Shown here piece after piece: positions 25,331 to 35,042 of a DNA stretch of 64,000 nt. The translations under genes were made by a program, and so were the position numbers. Position 1 is the first letter of the stretch; the number at the start of each line of letters is the position of its first letter. Source of the DNA: Bog-159 sp035499555 (GTDB taxonomy: Bacteria; Acidobacteriota; Terriglobia; Bryobacterales; Bryobacteraceae); contig DATJYO010000055.1 in NCBI GenBank assembly GCA_035499555.1, forward strand, positions 62,001 to 126,000, in the 5' to 3' direction. Below the pieces are notes generated by a model. The model made no database searches, was not told the origin of the DNA, and was given only the letters and a program-made list of their open reading frames with translations.

Positions 25331-26260
25331 TCATTGCACTCCCCTCATCAGGGGGAACAAGTATTTGAAAACCTGCAAAATCCCGGGACCTGCCGCCACC
25401 ACTAGAATCGAGGGCAGCACAAAGAAGAAGATCGGAAAGACCAACTTCACCCCCACCTTGGCGGCCCGCTCTTCGGCCTCCTGGCGGCGGCGGACGCGCA
25501 TGAATTCGGAGTGTGTCCGCAGGGCCTCGGCCATGCTCGTCCCGAAACGGTCCGACTGAATCAGAATGGCTGTCAGCTTCCGCAACTCGGGCTCACCGGT
25601 GCGCTGCGCCAGGTTGCGCAACGCCTCCGCCCGCCGCTTGCCGGCGCGCATCTCCAGGTTGACCAGTCCCAATTCCTCGCTCAGCTCCGGATGCGCCACC
25701 GCCAACTCGCGGCCCACGTTCTGTAAGGCCTGGTCGAGACCCAGGCCGGCTTCCACGGAAACCACCATCAGATCCAACCCGTCGGGCAGCGAAAGCCGCA
25801 GTTTCTCCTGCCGCTTGCTGACGCGGCGTTCCAGCAGGAAACCCGGAATCCAGTAGCCGCCTACAGTGGCGGCGATCGGCAGCACGATGCGCAGCACCGG
25901 ATTCGCCGTAATGTCGGTGCGGAACATGATGGAGAGGATGGCCAGTGACACCGCCAGGATCAGCTTGATGCCGTAGAGAAGGGGCACCGCGCGCTCGGAG
26001 CGGTAGCCGGCGGCGATCAGCGTGCGCCGGGTGGTCTGGGCGTCTTGCGGCGACACCGGCGCGTGCTCGCCGAGCGCTTGCACCTTTTGCGCCAGCGCGG
26101 AAGGCTTCGGCTGGCCGATGCGGTCGAGCGTGGGCTCCGCGGCCGGCTCGGGATCCAGCCGCTGCAAGAAACGGGCCGGCCGGGCATAACGGCTGTAGCC
26201 GTACACCCCGATCGCCGTGACCAGCAATCCAAACAGGGCTACCGAAACCAATAACGCCAT
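25331..26260 (-). CDS. tadC: Tad pilus assembly inner-membrane protein TadC
   Basis: A 309-residue GspF/TadC-type platform protein. An N-terminal helix (ALLVSVALFGLLVTAIGVYGY) is followed by a cytoplasmic part, a pair of central helices (LILAVSLAILSIMF, IVLPIAATVGGYWIPGFLL), and the T2SS-F domain with RLSLPDGLDLMVVSVEAGLGLDQALQNV, EMRAGKRRAEALRNLAQRTG and LTAILIQSDRFGTSMAEALR. A C-terminal hydrophobic anchor completes it. With TadB it forms the base on which CpaF/TadA drives pilin polymerisation. It begins 10 nt after the tadB stop. Confidence 0.95.
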   Translation of the reverse strand: MALLVSVALFGLLVTAIGVYGYSRYARPARFLQRLDPEPAAEPTLDRIGQPKPSALAQKVQALGEHAPVSPQDAQTTRRTLIAAGYRSERAVPLLYGIKLILAVSLAILSIMFRTDITANPVLRIVLPIAATVGGYWIPGFLLERRVSKRQEKLRLSLPDGLDLMVVSVEAGLGLDQALQNVGRELAVAHPELSEELGLVNLEMRAGKRRAEALRNLAQRTGEPELRKLTAILIQSDRFGTSMAEALRTHSEFMRVRRRQEAEERAAKVGVKLVFPIFFFVLPSILVVAAGPGILQVFKYLFPLMRGVQ

Positions 26261-26270
26261 ATCGCCACCT

Positions 26271-27236
26271 TCAAACCTTGATCCGGATGATTTTGCGGAT
26301 CACCATCTGCCCCAGGATCTGCGCCCCAATAGCGCCCGCCACCAGCTTTTTGCCGTCCGGATCGTTGAGCATCGACTGCAGATAGGAGGGTGCCGCCAGC
26401 ATCATGAGCACCGCCGTGACCGCCGGCAGGATGGACAACACCAGGGCCGTGACGCGGCCGTGGGCGCTGGCGGCTTTTACCTGCCCTTTGAGCCGGAACC
26501 GGTCGCGGATCACCTGCCCCAGGCGGGTCAGGATCTCGCCCAGGTTGCCGCCGGTCTGCCGCTGCAGGATGACGGCCGAGACGAAGAACCGCACATCCAG
26601 CAGCGGTACGCGATTGGTCAGGTTGTACAGCGCCGCGTCCAGCGGGGCGCCCAGGTTCTGCTCGTTGAACAGCGTGCGGAATTCCAGGCCCAGCGGATCG
26701 GGCATATCTTCGCTGCACATGCGCAGGCTGATGGTGAAGGCGTGGCCCGCGCGCATGGAGCGCGCCAGAAAATCGAGAGCTTCGGGGAACTGTTCTTCGA
26801 AGGCCGCCAGGCGGCGCGTGCGCAGGCGGCGCAGATAGAAATACGGAAGCGCCGCCAGCAGCAGGGCCAGCGCCGTCGAGGTCCCCGGGAAATAAAACCA
26901 GGAGGGATGCAGGAACTCCAGAATCGCGGGCACGAAAGCGGCGCCGGCCATGGCCAGCAACAGTCCGCCCGGGGTCCATTTCACACCGGCCTGCTGGATC
27001 AGGGCCCGGATCTTATCAAGCAGCGCGACGCGCTCCAGCCATTGTTCCAAGCGGGGCGGGCGGGCGGCGATATCCCGCAGGATCTGCGACTGGCCGGGAC
27101 TCGGCTCGGTGGCGGCGGTACGCAGCATGGCCGACATCTCGCGCTTCCGCCACCATTCATAGAACTTGAGCCCCAGGGCGATCGACAGCAGCACCCAGGT
27201 GAACAGCACCAGGAACAGCGGCAGCGAGACCGGCAT
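26271..27236 (-). CDS. tadB: Tad pilus assembly inner-membrane protein TadB
   Basis: A 321-residue T2SS-F-domain protein. Membrane helices occur at the N-terminus (LPLFLVLFTWVLLSIALGL), the middle (ALALLLAALPYFYL) and the end. The core QFPEALDFLARSMRAGHAFTISLRM, ELRTLFNEQNLGAPLDAALYNLTNRVPLLDVRFFVSAVILQRQTGGNLGEIL-like stretch is diagnostic of TadB. It partners TadC in the platform. The start is 2 nt after the cpaF stop, so translation is coupled. Confidence 0.95.
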   Translation of the reverse strand: MPVSLPLFLVLFTWVLLSIALGLKFYEWWRKREMSAMLRTAATEPSPGQSQILRDIAARPPRLEQWLERVALLDKIRALIQQAGVKWTPGGLLLAMAGAAFVPAILEFLHPSWFYFPGTSTALALLLAALPYFYLRRLRTRRLAAFEEQFPEALDFLARSMRAGHAFTISLRMCSEDMPDPLGLEFRTLFNEQNLGAPLDAALYNLTNRVPLLDVRFFVSAVILQRQTGGNLGEILTRLGQVIRDRFRLKGQVKAASAHGRVTALVLSILPAVTAVLMMLAAPSYLQSMLNDPDGKKLVAGAIGAQILGQMVIRKIIRIKV

Positions 27237-27238
27237 GG

Positions 27239-28594
<1,356 letters not shown>

Positions 28595-28605
28595 GGCTCT
28601 TCTCC

Positions 28606-29814
28606 TTACCCGAACAGGCCGAAACGGCGCTTGCCCTTTTCGACCGGCGCCCCGGCCAGGCGCATGGCGAGATTCGAAATCTGCCGGCTGAGGTGCGTGG
28701 CCGGCGGCAACAGTTTGCCCTTGCAGAAGGCGTCGTAGAGGGCGTAATAATCGTTGGGCAGCATACTGTCGATGGCAAAGCCCAGGATGCGCTCGAGTTC
28801 CTCGGCGGTGACATCGGGGCGCTGCGGCGTACGGTTCAGAATCACGCGCAGACGGTTCCCGAAGCCGGCGTTGACCAGCGTCTGCACCGCCTGCTTGGCC
28901 TGATGCAGCGAGGGCACCTCTAGCGTGGTGATCAGATAGACGTCGTCGATCTCGTCGAGCACCGTAACGGTCGCCAGATTCAGCGTGCACCCCAGGTCCA
29001 CCACGGTCCAGGCGTATTGCGTGCGCGCGAAGGCGATGACTTTCCCCAGCGCCTCGCCGGCCACCGGATCCTTGGGAAGATAACCGTTGGGCGCCGACAG
29101 AATCTCCAGGCCGGGCCAATCGGCGGAGATCAGCGCGTTCCAGTAACTGGCATCCAGGCGGTGCAGATTCTGCACAGCGTCCAGCACGGAATAGCTCGAT
29201 TTCACCTTCATGAGAAACCCGACGATGCCCGACTGCAGGTCCAGGTCGGCCAGCAGCACGCGCTCGGCGCGCTGGACGCTCAGGCGCCCCAGCTCGACGG
29301 CCAGGTGGCAGGCGATGGTGGTGGCTCCGCTGCCGCCCTTGGCGGAAAAGAAACCCAGAACTTTGCCCGCCGGACGGCCGTTGTCGCGCACCCGCGGACG
29401 GACCTCGGCGGCGCGTTCGAAGGCCTGGCGGAGGTTGTCGCCCAGCGGCGGGTACAGGAACTCGTTGGCCCCGGAACGCACCGCCTTCAGGATCGTCTCC
29501 GATTGTGCCGCCGTGTCCAGCACCACCAGCATGGATTCGGGTAGGGCCGTGCGCACGGTGCGGACGGCTTCTTCGAGCCGCAAGGGCAGATCCGTAATAT
29601 CCAGCAGCACCACCTCGGGACGCAGGGATTTGAGCCGCTCGATCAGCGCCGGCCAGTTGGCCACGTCGCGTTGCTCCATCACCACCCGCGCCGTCATCCC
29701 GCGCATCGCCGTCTGCAGGTGTTCCCACAGTTCCTGCGCGACGACCACGAGCGCCACCGTGGCCGGCATGGCAGCGACCTTCTGGGTATCCGCGTCAATC
29801 ACCAGAGCCGGCAT
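28606..29814 (-). CDS. cpaE: Tad pilus localisation ATPase CpaE/TadZ
   Basis: A 402-residue protein with an N-terminal receiver-like domain (about 1-130, VVLLDITDLP at the phospho-Asp strand). It is followed by a MinD/ParA-type ATPase with the deviant Walker A FSAKGGSGATTIACHLA, then LLADLDLQSG and VVDLGCTLN. Proteins of this type place the Tad machine at a cell pole or site. Its ATG overlaps the cpaC stop as TAATG, so translation is coupled. The receiver domain appears intact enough to fold but I cannot judge phosphorylation. Confidence 0.93.
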   Translation of the reverse strand: MPALVIDADTQKVAAMPATVALVVVAQELWEHLQTAMRGMTARVVMEQRDVANWPALIERLKSLRPEVVLLDITDLPLRLEEAVRTVRTALPESMLVVLDTAAQSETILKAVRSGANEFLYPPLGDNLRQAFERAAEVRPRVRDNGRPAGKVLGFFSAKGGSGATTIACHLAVELGRLSVQRAERVLLADLDLQSGIVGFLMKVKSSYSVLDAVQNLHRLDASYWNALISADWPGLEILSAPNGYLPKDPVAGEALGKVIAFARTQYAWTVVDLGCTLNLATVTVLDEIDDVYLITTLEVPSLHQAKQAVQTLVNAGFGNRLRVILNRTPQRPDVTAEELERILGFAIDSMLPNDYYALYDAFCKGKLLPPATHLSRQISNLAMRLAGAPVEKGKRRFGLFG

Positions 29815-31256
29815 TAGTTCGTACCTCCGGGCGATGCGCTGGCCGGCGGCGCACCGGTGGCGGCGGCATTCTGCTTCTCGATCCGCAGCAATTCCTCCAA
29901 CGGAATCACCGGCTTCGCCGCCGGCCGGACATCGGCCGGAGAGCCGGCCGGCGGAGTGCGAGGGGCGGTCTTCGCCGTGCCCGGCAAAAAGGCTTCCGGC
30001 ATGCGCACTTCGGGGAGCTTGGCGCCGGCGGGAATGGGCGTGACCAGTTCCGGCGTCACCAGGACCATCAGCTCGGAATTGTTCCGGGTGCGGGAACGGC
30101 TCTGGAAGAGCTTTCCGAGAATCGGGATATCGCCGATGCCGGGTATCTTGTTCAGGCTTTCGGTGATGGTGTTGTCGAGCAGGCCCGCGATGACGAAGCT
30201 CTGGCCGCTCGAGAGTTCCACCTGCGTGTCCACCCGCCGGGTAGCCAGCGCCGGAATCGTGAATCCCTGGAACTGCAGCGCATTGGAGTAATCGAGCGAG
30301 CTGACTTCGGGAGTCACCTGCAGGCGGATGGAGCCGCGCGGCGTCACCACCGGCAGGAAGCGGATCCGTACGCCGTATTCCCGGAATTGAATCGTGACCG
30401 CGCCCACCGAGGCGCCGCCCTGCACCACCGGAAACGGAAACTCGCCGCCGGCCACGAAGCTGGCGGCCTTGTTATTGAGCGTCAGCACGTTAGGCTCGGC
30501 CAGCATCTGCAGGAGGTTGTGCGCCTCCAGGGCTTTGATCATGGTGCCCAGATTCAGATCCGGCCGGAACAAGAACACGTTGAGCGCATCCGACAAGGTG
30601 AACTGGACGCCGTTGCCCTGTATTTGCGGGAGCGCCGGACCGAACTGGCCGGTCGTGACCTGGCCCACCGTATTGGCGCCGCCCGTGCTCAACAGGTTCA
30701 TGCCTAGAGAAGAAGTCGCGGCCCGGTCGACGTCGGCGAAGCGCACCCGCAGCAGAATCTGCGGCTCCGGCGCGGGCACCTGGACGCGCAACAGGTTCAC
30801 GACCTTTCCCAGCGTGGCGGCCATCGCGGCGGCGCGCTCGGCGCTCGACAAATCCCGCGCCGTGCCGCGCAGGAAAACGGTGTCGTTTTCGAAATCGAAG
30901 CTCACATCCTGCCCCGCCAGGCTCCGCTCCATCTCGTGCCGCACGGCCTCGATGCGCGCCGTATTCTGGCGGATGGTCAGGTCATACATGGCGCGCGAGC
31001 CGTCCTGCTGCCAGACGATCAGACTCGTTTCGCCGGGTGCTTTCCCGTTGATGAGGGCCTCGCGGGGAGTGACCGCCAGGGCGTCCGCCAGGTCGCCGTT
31101 GGCCACCGAGACCCGCTGCAGATCCGTGGGCGTGTCCAGAATCAGCGATTTGCCCACCGTGACCACCAGATTCCCGTGGGGTGCGTCTTCGGCGCATAGG
31201 GCCGGAAGCGCCACCATCGCCAGCGCCGCCGTCAGCCAGCATCCGTGCCGGATCAT
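29814..31256 (-). CDS. cpaC: Tad/Flp pilus outer-membrane secretin CpaC
   Basis: A 480-residue secretin subunit with a signal peptide (MIRHGCWLTAALAMVALPALCAED). The BON/N-terminal pilus region LVVTVGKSLILDTPTDLQRVSVANGDLADALAVTPREALINGKAPGETSLIVWQ is characteristic of CpaC/RcpA. The secretin core contains LEAHNLLQMLAEPNVLTLNNKAASFVAGGEFP, GVRIRFLPVVTPRGSIRLQVTPEVSSLD and the ELMVLVTPELV end. A Pro/Ala-rich tail follows. It forms the channel for the pilus through the outer membrane, showing that the organism is diderm. It overlaps cpaB by 4 nt. Confidence 0.96.
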   Translation of the reverse strand: MIRHGCWLTAALAMVALPALCAEDAPHGNLVVTVGKSLILDTPTDLQRVSVANGDLADALAVTPREALINGKAPGETSLIVWQQDGSRAMYDLTIRQNTARIEAVRHEMERSLAGQDVSFDFENDTVFLRGTARDLSSAERAAAMAATLGKVVNLLRVQVPAPEPQILLRVRFADVDRAATSSLGMNLLSTGGANTVGQVTTGQFGPALPQIQGNGVQFTLSDALNVFLFRPDLNLGTMIKALEAHNLLQMLAEPNVLTLNNKAASFVAGGEFPFPVVQGGASVGAVTIQFREYGVRIRFLPVVTPRGSIRLQVTPEVSSLDYSNALQFQGFTIPALATRRVDTQVELSSGQSFVIAGLLDNTITESLNKIPGIGDIPILGKLFQSRSRTRNNSELMVLVTPELVTPIPAGAKLPEVRMPEAFLPGTAKTAPRTPPAGSPADVRPAAKPVIPLEELLRIEKQNAAATGAPPASASPGGTN

Positions 31257-32134
31257 CTCGCTGCCTCCTTGGCTTCGAAGCGTGTCTCCACCCGCTTGAC
31301 ACCCTGGATCACCTCCACTACACGCGGTTGGGGAGACGGGAGTGCCGTGATAGGTGGCTTAGGGCGGCTGCGCGCCGCCTCTTTTCGCGGGCCGGGGGCA
31401 GGTCTGGGCTCCGGCGGTGGAGGTCCACCCGGATGGAAAAGCTGCAGCACCGCGCTGCCGGTAGTTTTGGCTGTCTCATGGTCCAGCGGGTTGCGCAACA
31501 CCAGTTGTATGGAGGCCTGGGTGCTTGCCAAGCTCAACATTTCCGCCTGCTCGGGGGTGACCAGTAAGTTGACCACCTGCACGGACACGGGCTTGCCTTC
31601 GGCGTCTTTCTGGAAATTCTGTCCGGCGGAGAGTACCTGCACGTTCTGGAGAAGGGTTCGGGTGACACCGCCCAGCGCGTTTTCGCCGGGGGGATTGCCC
31701 GAGATCAGAACGTCCACGCGCATGCCGGCCACCACAAAACCCGCGACATCCACAATGTCGTTTACGCGGATAGCCACCGCGCGCATGCCTTGGGGGATGA
31801 GCGCGGCCAATCCGGCGCCGCCGCCCTTGGGAGCCAGCCGGCTTTCGGCGATCGGTTCGTTCGCCAGGATGGGGGAGATCACCCCGCGCCCGACGATATC
31901 CTCTTTCTTCGGGACGACGCCTTCGGGAATGGCGCCCGTCCAATCGCCCACCCGGAGATCGGCCTCGCGGATGAGTGCGCCCGCCTCGAGCGTATGCGCC
32001 GCCAGAATCAACTTCTGGGCCGGCGGAGCGGCCTGGGCCGGCACGCGGCCGGATAATAACCGGTACAACAACATACTGGCGCCGGCGGAAACGATAAAAG
32101 CAAATGCCAAAACAGAGATCAGTCGTTGGTTCAT
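31253..32134 (-). CDS. cpaB: Flp pilus assembly protein CpaB/RcpC
   Basis: A 293-residue protein anchored by one N-terminal helix (LISVLAFAFIVSAGASMLLYRLL). The SAF/antifreeze-like beta-clip domain has LILAAHTLEAGALIREADLRVGDW and PIAESRLAPKGGGAGLAALIPQGMRAVAIRVND. The RcpC domain has VVAGMRVDVLISG and LLQNVQVLSAG. It ends with a Pro/Arg-rich periplasmic tail. In Tad systems it sits with the secretin, possibly binding peptidoglycan. The ATGA overlap couples it to cpaC. The gap of 135 nt to flp contains a stem-loop. Confidence 0.94.
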   Translation of the reverse strand: MNQRLISVLAFAFIVSAGASMLLYRLLSGRVPAQAAPPAQKLILAAHTLEAGALIREADLRVGDWTGAIPEGVVPKKEDIVGRGVISPILANEPIAESRLAPKGGGAGLAALIPQGMRAVAIRVNDIVDVAGFVVAGMRVDVLISGNPPGENALGGVTRTLLQNVQVLSAGQNFQKDAEGKPVSVQVVNLLVTPEQAEMLSLASTQASIQLVLRNPLDHETAKTTGSAVLQLFHPGGPPPPEPRPAPGPRKEAARSRPKPPITALPSPQPRVVEVIQGVKRVETRFEAKEAAR

Positions 32135-32183
32135 GCTTCGCTCACGGACCGTATCCTCTCGCGGGATCCCCGGCCCAACTCCC

Positions 32184-32211
32184 CCGGGTCAGCTAGCTCG
32201 TCCTGACCCGG
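32184..32211 (-). other. 9-bp stem-loop between flp and cpaB
   Basis: CCGGGTCAG (32184-32192) pairs perfectly with CTGACCCGG (32203-32211) around a 10-nt loop, in the only sizeable gap of the tad operon. No T-run follows on the minus strand, so it is not a standard intrinsic terminator. A hairpin placed just after the pilin gene could stabilise the flp message or cause partial termination, giving more pilin than machinery. Confidence 0.55.
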
Positions 32212-32269
32212 TACGCTTCTTCTATCGGCGGCCGCGGGGCGAAGCTGTAGCGCAGGCGCGGCGCCGCGC

Positions 32270-32449
32270 CTACAAGCTGGCGGCCGAGTTCAACTGCGAA
32301 TTGGTCTTCGACCAGATCACATTGACGCTGGTGCCGGCGCTGGTATAAAGAGCCGCCGTGGCCAGCGCGATAAACGCCAGCATCAGGGAGTATTCGATCA
32401 GGTCCTGGCCCCGATCGTCGTTCCAGAAGTTGCTGCAAAAGGTCGTCAT
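32270..32449 (-). CDS. flp: Flp-type pilin subunit
   Basis: A 59-residue class III (type IVb) prepilin: a short charged leader ending DDRG, then QDLIEYSLMLAFIALATAALY. The Gly(-1), Glu(+5) and Tyr(+6) required by Tad prepilin peptidases are at residues 14, 19 and 20. One hydrophobic helix and a short Ser/Asn-rich tail follow, as in Flp pilins. AGGAGA precedes the ATG. Its start overlaps the stop of the upstream membrane-protein gene by ATGA. Only one pilin gene is seen in the window. Confidence 0.95.
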   Translation of the reverse strand: MTTFCSNFWNDDRGQDLIEYSLMLAFIALATAALYTSAGTSVNVIWSKTNSQLNSAASL

Positions 32450-34071
32450 AAGGGTCTCTCCTGTTTGTAAGTAGTTGCGGTTTGGATTCCGGAGCCCGAC
32501 CGGACTGCCGGATGGTCCAGACGAATGGCCGGGGCCGAAGCCGAACGGAAGATCAGAGCCACGCCATCGTCGTAAAGCAAACGCCAGCGCGCGGACTGCC
32601 GCAAGGCGCCGGCCAGCGGCGCGTCGGGAGGCAGTAGGACAGTGTTGACGCCATAGCCTCCCAGGTAGCTCTCCCAGCCGGCCTGGGCGTTCATCGCCCG
32701 GATGTAGCGGCGGGCGAACTGGGCGCCATAGAAGTCGCTGCGGCCGTCGATAAAGACCCGGCCGCGGGGGTATTGCCGGTAGATCAGATAACCGCCCCAG
32801 AGATCTTCGGTGAATACCGCGCCGAATACGCCGGCTTTCTCCAACTGGCCCGCGGCGGCCACCGGGAACTGGCGCGGATCGGGCGCCGGCCGGCATCCCG
32901 GCGGAGGCTGCGGCGCGTACAGCAATGCGGCCAATACCATCACCCCGGCGGCGCTGGCGAAGTGCCCGCGCGGCCCCCGGTCGAACGCATTCCAATCGCA
33001 GACGAACTCGCCCGCACCCACGAAAGCGCCACGCAGCCAGGCCGCCCAGCGCCGCCCGGGTACCTGGCGCAGGACCGCCGAAACCGCTTCGGCCGCCGGT
33101 ACGGCCGCCAACAAGGCGAAGATCTCGATGTTCCGGGCGGAATACAGCGCCAGGTGCGCCCACAGGGCGAAGAGCAGGGGCCAGGTCAGGTCGCCGCGGC
33201 GCAGCCGGGCCAGGGCCGCCGCCCCGCCCGCCACCAGCAGGACCTCCAGATAACGCGCCTGGCCGCTATGGAAATTCAGCGACTGGAACTCTACGATGTG
33301 GCCGCGATAGAACCCGTCCGCCAGGTATTGGAAGATGTGGACGTGCAGCCGGTAGAAATAAGGATTGATGAAGGTGGCGAGGCCGCAGGCGCCGGCCACC
33401 AGCAGATCCGTCCGGCCGCGCCGCAGCGCCGCCTGCCGCTGCGCTTCGACGGCAGCGCGCAGCAGGATCGCGAACTCGCCAGCCGCGTAGACGCAAATCA
33501 GCAGAATGCCCACAAAGAAGCCGCCGTGCAGATTGGTCCACAACAACATGAGCGGCGGCAGCAGCCACCGCCGGCGGCGGTCCGGACTCTCCAGAATCGA
33601 ATAGAACACCACCGTCAGCAGCATGCTGAACAGGTGCGGACGCGCCAGCCAGTGGCCGGCCGAGGCGCCCGCGGCCGCCAGCGTCAGGGCCAGCGCCACC
33701 AGTGCATCGCTGCGGCGGCGCGCCAGCCGGAAAATCAAGGCGAACGTCACCCCCAGCACCAGGCTGCTGGCCAACACCACCGCGGCCATGCCGGCCCTCA
33801 GGTGCAACCAACCGAACACCACGTCCCATCCCCACTCCCAGGCGAACCACGGCTGCCCGGAGCGCGTGAAGGAAAAAACATCGCGATCCGGCACCCGCCC
33901 GTGCGCCAGAATCCATTCGCCGGTGCGCAGGTGCCAGCCGGTATCCCCGTCCGATAACAGCGTCTGCGCCCCGTGCATGCCGCAGAACAGAAAAACCAGC
34001 GGCATCAGGAATGCCAGGTCCGCCATCGACGGCAGCAGCCAGAAACGGGAGAAAGATCGGGGGCGCTGCAT
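32446..34071 (-). CDS. Polytopic membrane protein, possible glycosyltransferase-C-like
   Basis: A 541-residue integral membrane protein with about ten hydrophobic segments and a soluble C-terminal part from about residue 395. Near the N-terminus LLSDGDTGWHLRTGEWILAHGRVPDRDVFSFTRSGQPW resembles the first loop of GT-C/ArnT-like lipid-linked sugar transferases. The C-terminus has FTEDLWGGYLIYRQYPRGRVFIDGRSDFYG. I recognise the type from many acidobacterial genomes but not a proven function. It leads the tad transcription unit and overlaps flp by 4 nt, so a link to pilin modification or surface attachment is a reasonable but unproved idea. Confidence 0.75.
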   Translation of the reverse strand: MQRPRSFSRFWLLPSMADLAFLMPLVFLFCGMHGAQTLLSDGDTGWHLRTGEWILAHGRVPDRDVFSFTRSGQPWFAWEWGWDVVFGWLHLRAGMAAVVLASSLVLGVTFALIFRLARRRSDALVALALTLAAAGASAGHWLARPHLFSMLLTVVFYSILESPDRRRRWLLPPLMLLWTNLHGGFFVGILLICVYAAGEFAILLRAAVEAQRQAALRRGRTDLLVAGACGLATFINPYFYRLHVHIFQYLADGFYRGHIVEFQSLNFHSGQARYLEVLLVAGGAAALARLRRGDLTWPLLFALWAHLALYSARNIEIFALLAAVPAAEAVSAVLRQVPGRRWAAWLRGAFVGAGEFVCDWNAFDRGPRGHFASAAGVMVLAALLYAPQPPPGCRPAPDPRQFPVAAAGQLEKAGVFGAVFTEDLWGGYLIYRQYPRGRVFIDGRSDFYGAQFARRYIRAMNAQAGWESYLGGYGVNTVLLPPDAPLAGALRQSARWRLLYDDGVALIFRSASAPAIRLDHPAVRSGSGIQTATTYKQERPL

Positions 34072-34332
34072 GGAACCGAAGAAAGCACGGAGTGGGCCAA
34101 AGGGCGGCCCGCCGGCGCGGGCCTATCTTCCAATTCCACTGCCGGTTACGGCGCGCTGTGCGGCGGCCCCGCGGGGAGGCCGCGTATCGATCCTGGACAG
34201 TTGGCTGGATTTGAGACGAACCTGCAACGCCACTCGGTAACGGTACTCGCTTGGCGACGGCCTGATACCACTGGAACCCGCCGGTCCAGAATTTACAGGT
34301 GAACCGTACGGGGATGGGTGTATACTCGCAGG

Positions 34333-34526
34333 ATTCGCCATGATGCGATTCCAAGCCCGGCCGCGCAGCATAGACGATGGGCTGCGGCGCGAGCCACGGA
34401 TTTGAAGTTTTGCGGAGACGGACCGGTAGCAGTTAACAAGGGACTCTGGGCTGCGCCGGCCTCTTACGATTGCGCTTCCTTGCTGTCCTCGCGGACGGGC
34501 GCCGGGTCACCGGCGCCCGTTTTTTT
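34333..34526 (+). ncRNA. Candidate small RNA of about 190 nt
   Basis: A TATACT -10-like hexamer (34321-34326) precedes about 190 nt that end in a textbook intrinsic terminator. No protein gene lies between them. The segment can form further stems, for example GCGCAGCA...TGCGGCGC at about 34363-34390. No good -35 box is visible, and I could not match it to 6S, tmRNA, RNase P or SRP RNA by eye. The boundaries are inferred from promoter and terminator positions only. Confidence 0.4.
34495..34526 (+). terminator. Strong intrinsic terminator
   Basis: ACGGGCGCCGG (34495-34505) pairs perfectly with CCGGCGCCCGT (34510-34520) around the loop GTCA, and a run of seven T follows directly (34520-34526). 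An 11-bp GC-rich stem with a T-tract is a complete Rho-independent terminator on the plus strand. No protein gene reads into it, so it must end either a small RNA or antisense transcription at the tad promoter region. Confidence 0.9.
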
Positions 34527-34863
34527 GTCTTTCGCGCATAGCTCTCGCAGTACGGATAGAACGCGGCGTTTTTCGACTCGTCCACTAGAATGGCTGTGAA
34601 CGCGCGCTATGAGCTCCTCCATCCTGTCGGGCATACGGCCCTTGCCGGCGCTGCCGCGAGTGGCGCGGGAAGGGCTGTTCCTGGTGGGCCAGAGCGCGTC
34701 CCGCCGGTTCGACCGCGGTACGGCGACTCTCATCCCCCGGCAGGCATCGTTCATCCAGGGCGTGGAAAGCCCGACGGGACTGGCGGTCTTCGAAGTCATA
34801 CCCCGGCCGCAGGCAGCCGCGTTTCCCGGCCGGTTGCCCCTGCGAACGCTCACCAGGTCCGCC

Positions 34864-35040
34864 ATGTTCTCCATGAGCCGGCCCGCATGCCCGCGGTGCG
34901 GCTGGCACGACGTGCGCCGGTCCGCCGCTCACGGTCCAGCGGATCATGTGCTGGGTGTAATCGGACTGGTGCCTTACCGCTGCCGGACGTGCGGCGAACG
35001 GTTTCATCGCCGGCGCCAGGGTTTGCTGAACCGGGCGTGA
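34864..35040 (+). CDS. Small double-CxxC zinc-ribbon protein
   Basis: From ATG 34864 (or 34873) the frame encodes 58 residues containing ACPRCGWHDVRRS...LGLVPYRCRTCGERFHRR-like elements: two CxxC knuckles about 30 residues apart, with the intervening phrase VRRSAAHGPADHVLGVIGLVPYRC. I recognise this as a common short zinc-ribbon pattern (CPxCGSxxVRRS...PYRCRxCxxRF). The frame is open further upstream to 34609, but that part has no such conservation. Function unknown; the basic C-terminus would suit nucleic-acid binding. Confidence 0.65.
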   Translation: MFSMSRPACPRCGWHDVRRSAAHGPADHVLGVIGLVPYRCRTCGERFHRRRQGLLNRA

Positions 35041-35042
35041 CC

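Larger units (their letters stand above)
34072..34863. other. Non-coding region between the tad operon and a zinc-ribbon gene
   Basis: About 790 nt. Short frames on both strands run through the terminator hairpin or lack any conserved feature, so I regard the region as non-coding. It contains the upstream signals of the tad operon (minus strand) and, on the plus strand, a possible small-RNA unit ending in the intrinsic terminator at 34495-34526. Confidence 0.5.

Noticed and set aside
32140..32348. Plus-strand frame end reading through the cpaB-flp gap
   Set aside because: It is antisense to CpaB and Flp, with no start signals or conserved content.
34464..34874. Minus-strand 136-codon frame with MEELIARVHSHSSGRVEKRR
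   Set aside because: It runs through the perfect terminator hairpin and lies opposite the zinc-ribbon gene; no ribosome-binding site or family resemblance.
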